64,000 nucleotides of DNA from Streptomyces katrae. GTDB taxonomy: Bacteria; Actinomycetota; Actinomycetes; Streptomycetales; Streptomycetaceae. Positions 9,271 through 17,768 of the stretch are shown in pieces. Position 1 is the stretch's first letter. Each line of letters begins with the position of its first letter. The stretch is from the NCBI RefSeq assembly GCF_002028425.1, contig NZ_CP020042.1, positions 806,001-870,000 on the forward strand, in the 5' to 3' direction. Position numbers and translations under genes: made by a program. The notes under the pieces were generated by a model that was not told the DNA's origin, made no database searches, and saw nothing but the letters and a program-made list of their open reading frames with translations.

Positions 9271-10425
9271 ATGACCATGACCGAACCGTCCGCACCCGCA
9301 CGGCAGGTCGTGCCTGCCGAGGAGCGGTACGCCGCCGAACTGGCCTTCCTCGCCGCCCAGGACACCGGCCCCCGTCCTCCGGGCTGGGCGCTGACCCCGC
9401 GCGCGGTGGTCACCTTCGTGTGCGGCAGCGACGGCGAGGAGCTGGCCCTGCCCAAGCGGCGCGCCGGGATGCCGTCGAAGCTGGTGATCGCGCCGAAGTT
9501 CGTCGGCGAACGCGCCCTGGTGGAACGCTGCGTGGTGACCCTGGCCGGTGAGCGCGGGCTGCTGCTCACGGGTGAGCCGGGCACCGCCAAGTCGATGCTG
9601 TCCGAGCTGCTGTCGGCCGCCGTGTGCGGCACCAGCGCGCTCACCGTGCAGGGTACGGCGGGCACCACCGAGGACGCCTTCCGCTACGGCTGGAACTACG
9701 CCCTGCTGCTGGCGCAGGGCCCGACCCGGCAGGCCCTGGTCGACTCCCCCGTGCTGGCGGCGATGCGCACGGGGCGGGTGGTACGGGTCGAGGAGATCAC
9801 CCGCTGTCTGCCCGAGGTGCAGGACGCGCTGGTGTCGATCCTGTCCGACCGGCGGGTGAGCGTGCCCGAGCTGACGGCGACGGAGGACTCGGTGGTCTCG
9901 GCGGCCCCCGGCTTCACCGTCATCGCCACCGCCAACCTGCGCGACCGAGGCGTCTCGGAGATGTCGGCGGCGCTCAAGCGGCGCTTCAACTTCGAGACGG
10001 TCGGCCCGATCTCCGACCCGGACGCGGAGGCGGCGCTGATCCGCCGGCAGGCCGTCGCCGCCGTGGAGCGGGCCGGGGCGGCGTTCGGGGTGGACGACAG
10101 CGTGCTCGACGCACTCGTCACCGTCTTCCGGGACCTGCGCTCGGGGCGCAGCGCGGAGGGCTGGGACGTGGAACGGCCCGGAACGGTCATGTCCACGGCG
10201 GAGGCGGTGCAGGTGGCGGCCTCGCTGGGGGTCGCGGCCGCGTACCTGCCGGGCGGTGACGTGCTGGACCTGCTGCCGGGGCACCTGCTGGGCGTCGTCC
10301 GCAAGGACGACCCGGCCGACCACGGGCGGCTGCTGGGCTACTGGGACGGCCCGGTGCGCCGCCGGGCCGAGGACGGCTCGGCGATGTGGCGCCGGCTCTG
10401 GGACCTGCGCGGGAGCCTGCGTTGA
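9271..10425 (+). CDS. MoxR-family AAA+ ATPase (YehL-like)
   Basis: 384-aa AAA+ ATPase. Walker A is GEPGTAKS at residues 101-108, the Walker B/glutamate region is VVRVEEITR, sensor 1 is ATAN and the arginine-finger segment is ALKRRF. MoxR ATPases act with VWA-domain partners as chaperones that activate or insert cofactors into target complexes; a VWA partner is encoded by the next gene. The ATG at 9271 follows GAGGA with 7-nt spacing; a TTG six bases earlier and an ATG six later are weaker choices. The stop codon overlaps the TTG start of the next gene (TTGA), coupling translation. Confidence 0.9.
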   Translation: MTMTEPSAPARQVVPAEERYAAELAFLAAQDTGPRPPGWALTPRAVVTFVCGSDGEELALPKRRAGMPSKLVIAPKFVGERALVERCVVTLAGERGLLLTGEPGTAKSMLSELLSAAVCGTSALTVQGTAGTTEDAFRYGWNYALLLAQGPTRQALVDSPVLAAMRTGRVVRVEEITRCLPEVQDALVSILSDRRVSVPELTATEDSVVSAAPGFTVIATANLRDRGVSEMSAALKRRFNFETVGPISDPDAEAALIRRQAVAAVERAGAAFGVDDSVLDALVTVFRDLRSGRSAEGWDVERPGTVMSTAEAVQVAASLGVAAAYLPGGDVLDLLPGHLLGVVRKDDPADHGRLLGYWDGPVRRRAEDGSAMWRRLWDLRGSLR

Positions 10426-13400
10426 CGCTCGCCGCTGATCCACGGAAGGCCGTGGAGGCCCTGGCCGCCTCGCGCACGCCGTACCTGCTGGGCGTACGGC
10501 ACCACAGCCCCGCGCTGGCCGCGGTGGTTCCGGCGCTGCTGGACGCCGCGGACCCGGAGGTGGTCTGCGTGGAACTGCCGGCCGACTTCCAGCCGTGGCT
10601 GCGCCACCTGGCCGACCCGGAGACCGTCGCCCCGGTGGCCCTGGCGGGCCTCGGCCGCGAGGGCCGGCTGGCCTTCTACCCGTTCGCGGACTTCTCCCCG
10701 GAACTGGCGGCCCTCCGCTGGGCGCGGGAGCACGGCGTGGAGGTCCTGTGCTGCGACCTCCCCCTGTCGGACGGGGGCTGGTCCCTGACGGCGGCGGCTG
10801 GCCCGGGCCCCGGCGGGGCCGACGGGCCGGGTGCGGACCGTGCCGACGGGCCCGCCGAGGCCGCCGCAGGGCGCCGGGCGGAGCCTGCCTCCGCGTCGGC
10901 TCCTGCCGCGACCGGACCAGGTGCCGACCGTGGCAACGAGCCCGCCGAGGCCGTCGTCACGCGAGGCACGGGCCCTGCCGACGGGCCGGATGCCGACCTT
11001 GCCGACGGGCCCGCCGAGGCCGCCGCCGGGTGCGGTGCGGACCCTGCCGAGGCGCCGGGTACCGACCCTGCCGACGGGCCCGCCGGTGACGCCGTCCGGC
11101 GCCGGACGAAGCCTGCCGCCGCGTCGGCTTCGGCTACGACCGGACCAGGTGCCGACCGTGGCAACGGGCCCACCGAGGCCGTCGTCGGGCGCGGCTCGGA
11201 GCCTGCCGACGAGCCGGGTGCGGACCTGACCGGACCCGCCGGCGGGCCCCGGGCGGGGGACGCCCCGGCGGAGGCGGACGTGCCGAGCGGCCGGGACGGT
11301 GCCGCTGTGGGGCGGCGGTCGTACGCGGACGCGCTCGCCGCGTCCGGGTCCGGGCGCGACGGGGACGACATGTGGGACCGGGCCGTGGAGGTCCTGGCCC
11401 CGGGCTGCTCCCCGGAGGCCGTGCGCCGCGCCGCGCTCGGCGTCGGCTGGGCCCTGCGCGCCGACGCGGGCACCGTCCCGGCGACGGACCTGGCGCGGGA
11501 GTCGCACATGCGCGACGTCCTCTCGGCGGCCGGCGAGGGCGGCCGCCGGGTGGCGGCGGTGATCGGCGCCTTCCACGCCCCGGCACTGCTGACGGGCACC
11601 CCGGTACCAGGACCGCGCAGGGGTGGGGCCGAGGCCGGATCAGAGGCCGAGGCCCGACCCGAGGCCGGGGCCGGATCAGAGGCCGAGGCCGGATCAGAGG
11701 CCGAGGCCGGATCAGAGGCCGAGGCCCAGGCCAAGGCCGACGCCCAGACAGAGACCATGCCTTGGACCGAGACTGGACCCCGGGGCGGGACCGGGCCCCA
11801 GGCCAAGGCTGACGGCCAGACACGGGCTGACGCCCAGACAGAGAGCGGATCTCGGAGCGAGACCGGACCCCGGACCGAGGCCGGAGGCCAGACAGAGGAC
11901 GGACCCCAGACGGAGGCCAGCGGCAAGGCCGGTAGCGATGGCGGGGTCGGTAGTGGCTCCGGCGGCTCGATCCGGGTGGGAGCCGAAGCTCCGGCCGGAG
12001 ACGGTTCCGGCGCTGCCGGGGGCCGAGGCGGTACCGGGTCCGCGTCCGAGCCGGGTGACGGGGCCGAGGGCGGAAGCCGGGCGGCCGGGGCCCGTGCGGG
12101 CGTTCGGGCCCGGGGCGTCGCCGGGTCAGCGCGGCCGGGGGCCGGGGACGGGGTGGTGACCTCGTTCGTCGCGTACTCCTACGATCTGCTCGACTCCCGC
12201 TCCGGCTATCCCGCCGGAATCCGGGATCCGCTGTGGCAGCAGGCCGTCTTCGAGGCCGGCGGGGATCCTGTGCGGCTGCGGGAGGCGGCCTCGGCCGCGC
12301 TCACGCGGCTGTGCCGGGAGCTGCGCCGGGCCGGGCACACCGCCGGGACCGGGGAGGCCGCCGAGACCCTGCGGCTCGCCTGCGATCTGGCAGGGCTGCG
12401 CGGGCTCCCCGCACCCGGCCGGGGCGAACTCCTCGAGGCCGTCACCACGGTGCTCGGGCAGGGCGAACCCCTCGGCCGGGGGCGGGCGCTGGCCCGCGCC
12501 CTGGAGGCCGTCTTCGTGGGAACGGGCCGCGGCCGGACCGCCCCGCACGCCCCGCGCTCCGGTCTCGGCCCCTCCGTGGAGGAGGAGTTGGCGGGCCTGC
12601 GGCTGCCGTCCCCCGAGGACCCGGCGCCGCGCGAGGTACGCCTCGACCCCCTGCGCTCCGAGCTCGACGGGCGCCGCGAGGTGCTGCTCCGGCGCCTGCT
12701 GGTCTGCGGGGTCTCGTACGGCGAGCCCGTGGACGTCGCCGTCACCGGCGACGGCACCGCCCTGGGCAGCAAGTGGCGGTTGTCCTGGACCCCTTCGGTA
12801 CCGGCCCGCCTGGACCTGGCGGGGGTCCGCGGCGTCACCGCCGCCCAGGCGGCCGCGGGTACGCTGCGCGACATCGCACGCCGCGAGGCCGCCCAGGGCG
12901 GCCCGACTGCCGCCCAGGTACTGGCCGGGCTGGAGGCCGCCGCACGCTGCGACCTGCCCGAACTGGTCGACGTACGACTGGAGGAGGCGGCCGCCGTGCT
13001 GCCTCAGACCGCCGGGGTGGCGGAACTCCTGGGGGCCGTCGACCTGTTGGAGGGGCTGCGGCGCGGCCACCTGCCCGGCGCCTCCGCCGGGGCCCGGGCC
13101 GTCGCCGAGGCGCTGGCCGGCGATCTGCTGGACACCGCCGTACGGTCGCTGCCCGGCCTCGCGGGCAGCGACGACCCCGCCGACGCGGCCGCCCTGGTGG
13201 CCCTCTCCGACCGGGCCGCGGCCCGCCGGCTGGGGGTGCGGATGGACGCCGCCCTGGCGGAACTCGCGGAGGGCGGGAGCCCGTTGATGCGGGGGGCGGC
13301 GCTGGCCGTACGGGTGCTGCTGGACCTGGACCCGGCCGCCGGGCTGGGTGCCCGCGCCGCCGCCTGGGTGGACGGGGCCGCCACGGCCGACGGGCGGCGC

Positions 13401-15386
13401 ACCCTGGCCCGCCGGATCGCCGGGCTGCTGACCGCGGCCGGGCCGCTGCTGGAGACCTCCCCCGCCGCGCTGACCCCGCTGCTGGACCGGGTGGACCGCC
13501 TGGCCGACGAGGCCTTCCTGCAGCGGCTGCCCGCGCTGCGGGCCGGGTTCGACGCGCTGTCCCCGGCCGCGCGGGACCGGCTGCTGGACACGGTGACCGA
13601 GCGCCTCGGCGACCGGCTCGACCTGACCCTCGACGCACCGGCCGCCCTGCTCGCCCTCTGGGCCGCCGCCGACGCGGCGGGGCTGGGAGCCCTCAAGGAA
13701 CTCCCGCTGCCCACCCGTTCGACCCAACCGACGGGCTCGACCGCCGACGGCACTCCCCCGACCTGCCCGGACCCGAGCAGTCCGACCGCGGGAGCGGAGG
13801 CGCACGCGCCCACGGCGCAGCCGACCGCGACCGGCGCCGCGGCAGCGACGGCCACCGACCCCGCGGACGCAACCCCCACCCGTACGGGTGAGCAGACCGG
13901 CACGGCCGCCGCCGAAAGGGCAGCCCACCCGGGCAGGCCCGAGCCAGACGGGCCGGCCGCCGGAGCGGCGGCCTCACCGCAACCGGAGCACCCGACGGGC
14001 ACCAACCCCGCAGACGCGGCCCCCACCGGTACAGCTGAGCAGACCAGTACGGCGGCCGCCGGAGGGGCAGCGCACCCGGATTCGGGCGCGGTGGACTCCA
14101 TCGATCCGGCGCAACCAGGCGGCGCGATCCCCCGAGCAGCGACGCCCGGACACCCGCAGCGACCCTCCCCGACGGCCGGGGGAGCCGTGGCCCGCAGCCG
14201 TGCGGCGCGGCCGACGGGTACGGCCGCGCAGGCGGCGGCCCTTGAAGGGGCCGGCTCCGGCGACGGGCAGCGGCTGACGGCCGCCGACCGGTGGCGGCTG
14301 CTGCTGGGGCGCCAGCGTGACCGGCTGCCCGCAGGGGCGCACCGTTACGCCCGCGCCCTCGACGAGCTGTACGGAGCGGGGCGCGGCGAGGGCTCCGGGG
14401 ACGTCGGCCGGTCCGGGCCCGGCGGCGGGGACGGGCCGTCCTTCCCGACGGCCCGGGAGTGGTCGCAGGAGCTGGAGTCGCTGTTCGGTGCCGACGTACG
14501 GGAGGAGGTGCTCGCGGACGCGGCGGGCGCGGGCCGTACCGACGTACTGGCCCAGCTCGACCCGGCGTCCGTGCGGCCCTCCGTGGAACTGCTGACCTCC
14601 GTGCTCTCCCTGGCCGGCGGCATGCCCGAGCAGCAACTCGCCCGGCTGCGGCCGCTGGTGAAGCGGCTGGTCGACGAGCTGGCGGCGCAGCTGGCCACCC
14701 GGATGCGCCCGGCCCTGTCGGGCCTGTCCACCCCGCGCCCGACCCGGCGCCCCGGCGGCCGGCTCGACCTGGCACGCACCCTGCGGGCCAACCTGGCGCA
14801 CACGCGGCGCCTCGACGACGGACGGGTGGTCGTGGTCCCGCAGCGGCCGGTGTTCAGCACCCGTGCGTCCCGTGAGGCGGACTGGCGGCTGATCCTGGTG
14901 GTGGACGTCTCCGGCTCGATGGAGGCCTCCGTGGTCTGGTCGGCGCTGACGGCGGCCGTGCTGGGCGGGGTTCCGACCCTGTCCACGCACTTCCTGGCCT
15001 TCTCCACCCAGGTCGTGGACCTGACCGGCCGGGTCGCCGACCCGCTCTCCCTCCTGCTGGAGGTCCGCGTCGGGGGCGGTACCCACATCGCGGCGGGCCT
15101 CGCGCACGCCCGGACCCTGATCACGGTGCCGAGCCGCACCCTGGTCGTGGTGGTCAGCGACTTCGAGGAAGGCGCCCCGGTCGGGGGCCTGCTCGGGGAG
15201 GTCCGTGCGCTGGCCGCGTCCGGAGCCCATCTGCTGGGCTGCGCCGCGCTCGATGATTCCGGCGCGCCCCGGTACTCGGTCCCGGTGGCGCGGCAACTCG
15301 TCGCGGCCGGGATGCCGGTGGCCGCGCTCAGCCCTCTCGCCCTGGCCCGCTGGGTGGGCGACCGACTCCGTGGGGAGGCCCGATGA
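10422..15386 (+). CDS. DUF5682-VWA fusion protein (YehM plus YehP in one chain)
   Basis: 1654-aa protein joining two functions that are separate genes in E. coli (yehM, yehP). Residues 1-125 (TPYLLGVRHHSPA, PADFQPWLR) and about 560-1100 form DUF5682. The C-terminal 170 residues are a von Willebrand A domain with an intact MIDAS, DVSGSME starting at D1495, plus a later Thr (GGTHIA) and Asp (SDFEEG). Two low-complexity stretches interrupt it, one inside DUF5682 (about residues 127-560) and one before the VWA (about 1100-1285). The TTG at 10422 has GGGAG 6 nt upstream and overlaps the MoxR stop. The VWA part is the likely partner of the MoxR ATPase. Confidence 0.8.
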   Translation: MTLAADPRKAVEALAASRTPYLLGVRHHSPALAAVVPALLDAADPEVVCVELPADFQPWLRHLADPETVAPVALAGLGREGRLAFYPFADFSPELAALRWAREHGVEVLCCDLPLSDGGWSLTAAAGPGPGGADGPGADRADGPAEAAAGRRAEPASASAPAATGPGADRGNEPAEAVVTRGTGPADGPDADLADGPAEAAAGCGADPAEAPGTDPADGPAGDAVRRRTKPAAASASATTGPGADRGNGPTEAVVGRGSEPADEPGADLTGPAGGPRAGDAPAEADVPSGRDGAAVGRRSYADALAASGSGRDGDDMWDRAVEVLAPGCSPEAVRRAALGVGWALRADAGTVPATDLARESHMRDVLSAAGEGGRRVAAVIGAFHAPALLTGTPVPGPRRGGAEAGSEAEARPEAGAGSEAEAGSEAEAGSEAEAQAKADAQTETMPWTETGPRGGTGPQAKADGQTRADAQTESGSRSETGPRTEAGGQTEDGPQTEASGKAGSDGGVGSGSGGSIRVGAEAPAGDGSGAAGGRGGTGSASEPGDGAEGGSRAAGARAGVRARGVAGSARPGAGDGVVTSFVAYSYDLLDSRSGYPAGIRDPLWQQAVFEAGGDPVRLREAASAALTRLCRELRRAGHTAGTGEAAETLRLACDLAGLRGLPAPGRGELLEAVTTVLGQGEPLGRGRALARALEAVFVGTGRGRTAPHAPRSGLGPSVEEELAGLRLPSPEDPAPREVRLDPLRSELDGRREVLLRRLLVCGVSYGEPVDVAVTGDGTALGSKWRLSWTPSVPARLDLAGVRGVTAAQAAAGTLRDIARREAAQGGPTAAQVLAGLEAAARCDLPELVDVRLEEAAAVLPQTAGVAELLGAVDLLEGLRRGHLPGASAGARAVAEALAGDLLDTAVRSLPGLAGSDDPADAAALVALSDRAAARRLGVRMDAALAELAEGGSPLMRGAALAVRVLLDLDPAAGLGARAAAWVDGAATADGRRTLARRIAGLLTAAGPLLETSPAALTPLLDRVDRLADEAFLQRLPALRAGFDALSPAARDRLLDTVTERLGDRLDLTLDAPAALLALWAAADAAGLGALKELPLPTRSTQPTGSTADGTPPTCPDPSSPTAGAEAHAPTAQPTATGAAAATATDPADATPTRTGEQTGTAAAERAAHPGRPEPDGPAAGAAASPQPEHPTGTNPADAAPTGTAEQTSTAAAGGAAHPDSGAVDSIDPAQPGGAIPRAATPGHPQRPSPTAGGAVARSRAARPTGTAAQAAALEGAGSGDGQRLTAADRWRLLLGRQRDRLPAGAHRYARALDELYGAGRGEGSGDVGRSGPGGGDGPSFPTAREWSQELESLFGADVREEVLADAAGAGRTDVLAQLDPASVRPSVELLTSVLSLAGGMPEQQLARLRPLVKRLVDELAAQLATRMRPALSGLSTPRPTRRPGGRLDLARTLRANLAHTRRLDDGRVVVVPQRPVFSTRASREADWRLILVVDVSGSMEASVVWSALTAAVLGGVPTLSTHFLAFSTQVVDLTGRVADPLSLLLEVRVGGGTHIAAGLAHARTLITVPSRTLVVVVSDFEEGAPVGGLLGEVRALAASGAHLLGCAALDDSGAPRYSVPVARQLVAAGMPVAALSPLALARWVGDRLRGEAR
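10800..12130 (+). repeat. Degenerate in-frame repeats inside the DUF5682 gene
   Basis: The stretch encodes repeated units of the type GADRxxGPAEAxxGR (10810-11230) and then an 18-bp tandem unit, ggatcagaggccgaggcc, in about three to four near-identical copies around 11635-11720 (GSEAEA in protein). It continues as Glu/Ala/Thr/Gly-rich degenerate copies to about 12130. All indels keep frame. It looks like a slippage-expanded, disordered linker inside an otherwise conserved domain. Confidence 0.75.
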
Positions 15387-17569
15387 CCAGCCCGCTGTTG
15401 CCGCCCGTCGCCGCCGAGGTGACGGCGGAGGCCGTGGAGGCCCTGAGCGCCCGGCTGCGCAAGAGGCTCGACGCGGCCGTGGAGGGCTGCCGGGACGGTG
15501 CGGAGGCCGGGGCGGACGGGAGCGTCGTCGTCTCCTTCGGCGAGGACGCGGTGGTGACGCTGCGCCCGGGGCCCTCGGGGGCGGTCGCGGAGGCCGGGCA
15601 GGCCGCCTGCACCTGCCTCCTGGCGCCGCGCTGTCTGCACCGCGCGGCGGTCCTGGCCGCGTGCCCGGTGGCGGACCCGCTGCCGTGGCCCGGGCCGGGC
15701 GAGGACGCGGGGGTGTCGGCCTCATGGTCGGAGGCGGGGTCCGGGCCCGGCGGGGCATCCGGCCCGGACCCGGACCCCGGGGCCGGACCGTTGCCCGCCG
15801 GCACGGTCGCCGCTGCCGGGCGGGAGGCCACCACGGCCGAGGGCCCCGCCCCGCATGCGGACGCGTTGCCTCCGGGCCACGGCACCGCGGCCGCCGGACC
15901 CGCCGGCACGCCGGGAATGGCCACAAGGACCGGCCCGGCCGGAAACGGCCTCCCGGGTGGCGCCGGAGCCGCCGAGCAGCCCGATGCCACCGGACGGCCC
16001 CACACCCCAGGCCCAGCCGGGACCGCAGGCACGGGTGCCGGTGCTGGGGCCGCAGGCCCAGGCACCCCCGGCCCAGGCAGCCCCGGCGCCGCCCCTAGGG
16101 CCGCCGAGGCCAGGACCGTCGTGGGTGGGGCGGGTCGGGGTGGGGGCGCGCCTAGTGCCGCGCAGGTGCGGGCCGGGGCCGGGTTGTGGGCCGTGGGGGC
16201 CGAGGCGCTGGCGGCCGGGGTGGCCGCCGGGGGTGCCGTCGTGCAGGCCGAGTTGCTGCGGGCCGCGCACACCGCGCGCGTGGCCGGGCTGCCCGGTGCC
16301 GAGGCCGCCGCGCTGCGGGTGGTGCGGGGGCTGCGGGCCGCGCGGGAGCGCAGGGCCGGGGAGCGGCTGGCCGACCTGGCCGCCGCCTTCGAATCGCTGC
16401 TGCGCACCGCCGCGCTGCTGGCGGCCGGTACGGGCGGCCCCGGGCTGACCGGGAGCGGCCGCCGCGCCTACGCGTCGGGAGGCAGCCTGAGGGTGCACGG
16501 CCTGTGCCGGGAACCCGTGCTGACCGCGACCGGCTACGGGGGCGTGGTCACCCACCTCCTCGGTGCGGACGGCGTGCCCTACTCGCTGTCGGACGTCCGT
16601 CCCGGCGGACTCGCCCGCGCCAGGGGTGCGGGGGCCGCGTCCGTGGCCCTCGGCGGCGGGGTCCTCGATCATGCCGGCCTCGCGCGCGGCGGCCTGCGCA
16701 TCGCCGGGGCGACGGTCTCCGCCGACGGGCGGCTCGGCGCGGGGCGCGGGGTCCGGGCCACGCCCGTGCCGGGCCTCTCCTGGGACCGGGAGCCGGTCGC
16801 CGCGCTGTTCGCCCGCCCGGCGGCCGAGGCCGTCGCCGGGCTGCTCGCGCAGGACGCCGAACCCGGCCTGCTGGGCTGCGCCGTCCGGGTGGAGGGCGCG
16901 GCCGGCGACCACGTCCTCGCACGGGAGCTGTCGCCCGACGGCACGGTACGGGCGGACGCGCCGCTGCTGCGGCTGCTCCCCGCGCACCCGCACCCGGAGC
17001 TGGCGCACACCGCGAACCTGCGCCGGCTGGCCGGCTGGCCGGGGCTGGCGCTGCGGGTCCTGGGCCGCCCGGACCCGGACCGGGCGGCCACGCTGCGGCC
17101 GCTCGCGGTGGGGCCGGTGCCCGGGGCGGGGTACACGCTGCGGCTGCCGCCCGAGTGGCGGGACCGGGCCGACCTCGGCTACGACCGCCTCCAGGGCGGC
17201 CACGTCACCGGCGAGGCCCCCGCCGCCGCGCCGGGCCCCGTCGCACCGGGTCCGGATCCGCTGGCCGACTCGCCCCTGTGGCGGGTACGGCGGCTGCTGG
17301 AGGCCGGGGTCGCGGGCGGCCGCCGTGCGGTGGCGGAGTCGGCGCGGTCGCCCGAGCCGGAGGCCGGGTACGGGCCGTTGCGCCGGGCCGGCTTCACGGC
17401 GGCGGCCGGCCTGGCCGCCGCCCTCGTCGCGGAGGCGGACCGGCGGCCCCGGGACGCCTTCGGCCGGCTCACCGACCCGTCGGCCGACGGGTACGCGTGG
17501 GCCTGGCTGGCGGCCTCGGCGCACCTGACGGCGGCGCGGCGGTCGTTGGTGGCCGCCTCCTGGGCGTAG
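15383..17569 (+). CDS. SWIM zinc-finger protein (YehQ-like)
   Basis: 728-aa protein with a SWIM zinc finger at residues 76-86: C76-x-C78-x5-C84-x-H86 (ACTCLLAPRCLHR). An Ala/Gly/Pro-rich disordered stretch follows (about 100-250), then a long helical and beta domain without a recognised motif. SWIM fingers bind nucleic acid or protein. The ATG at 15383 overlaps the VWA gene stop (ATGA), so this is the last coupled member of the operon. The gene matches yehQ in the E. coli set. Its stop codon lies inside the first unit of a tandem repeat array. Confidence 0.8.
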   Translation: MTSPLLPPVAAEVTAEAVEALSARLRKRLDAAVEGCRDGAEAGADGSVVVSFGEDAVVTLRPGPSGAVAEAGQAACTCLLAPRCLHRAAVLAACPVADPLPWPGPGEDAGVSASWSEAGSGPGGASGPDPDPGAGPLPAGTVAAAGREATTAEGPAPHADALPPGHGTAAAGPAGTPGMATRTGPAGNGLPGGAGAAEQPDATGRPHTPGPAGTAGTGAGAGAAGPGTPGPGSPGAAPRAAEARTVVGGAGRGGGAPSAAQVRAGAGLWAVGAEALAAGVAAGGAVVQAELLRAAHTARVAGLPGAEAAALRVVRGLRAARERRAGERLADLAAAFESLLRTAALLAAGTGGPGLTGSGRRAYASGGSLRVHGLCREPVLTATGYGGVVTHLLGADGVPYSLSDVRPGGLARARGAGAASVALGGGVLDHAGLARGGLRIAGATVSADGRLGAGRGVRATPVPGLSWDREPVAALFARPAAEAVAGLLAQDAEPGLLGCAVRVEGAAGDHVLARELSPDGTVRADAPLLRLLPAHPHPELAHTANLRRLAGWPGLALRVLGRPDPDRAATLRPLAVGPVPGAGYTLRLPPEWRDRADLGYDRLQGGHVTGEAPAAAPGPVAPGPDPLADSPLWRVRRLLEAGVAGGRRAVAESARSPEPEAGYGPLRRAGFTAAAGLAAALVAEADRRPRDAFGRLTDPSADGYAWAWLAASAHLTAARRSLVAASWA

Positions 17570-17637
17570 GCCGACGTGGGCCCGGCGTGGGCCCGGCGTA
17601 GGCCCGACGTAGGCCCGGCGTGGGCCCGGCGTAGGCC
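17566..17637 (+). repeat. 11-bp tandem repeat array over the SWIM gene stop codon
   Basis: About 6.5 copies of GTGGGCCCGGC and variants (GTAGGCCCGAC, GTAGGCCCGGC). The first, 10-bp copy contains the TAG stop of the SWIM gene. Each unit is partly self-complementary (GGGCCC), so the RNA could fold into alternative hairpins and act as a terminator or decay barrier. Confidence 0.85.
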
Positions 17638-17682
17638 GTTCGGCTTGCGGACCCCATGGGGCCGGGGGACACAATGGGCCCT

Positions 17683-17738
17683 AACGGTGTGAAACTCGGA
17701 TGAAATTGCATAAAAAATGCACACCGTTCGAGTTTCAC
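17683..17738. promoter_or_regulatory. Nested inverted repeats upstream of the DUF6777 gene
   Basis: Three interlaced inverted repeats in an AT-richer block: AACGGTGTG (17683-17691) with CACACCGTT (17720-17728); GTGAAACTCG (17689-17698) with CGAGTTTCAC (17729-17738); and TGCAT/ATGCA (17707-17711, 17717-17721) around AAAAA. This is the likely promoter/operator region of the gene starting at 17769. The bound factor is unknown. Confidence 0.6.
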
Positions 17739-17768
17739 GTTCCTGCGCCCGCCCGGTGGGAGGGGAAT

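Noticed and set aside
4018..10443. Very long open frame on the minus strand (over 2100 codons)
   Set aside because: It is the complement of the DUF4132-operon genes and is Arg/Gln/Gly-rich without domains, an artefact of GC3-biased plus-strand coding.
11635..11760. CRISPR-like array in the 18-bp repeats
   Set aside because: Units are contiguous, without unique spacers, stay in the reading frame and encode GSEAEA; no cas genes are present.
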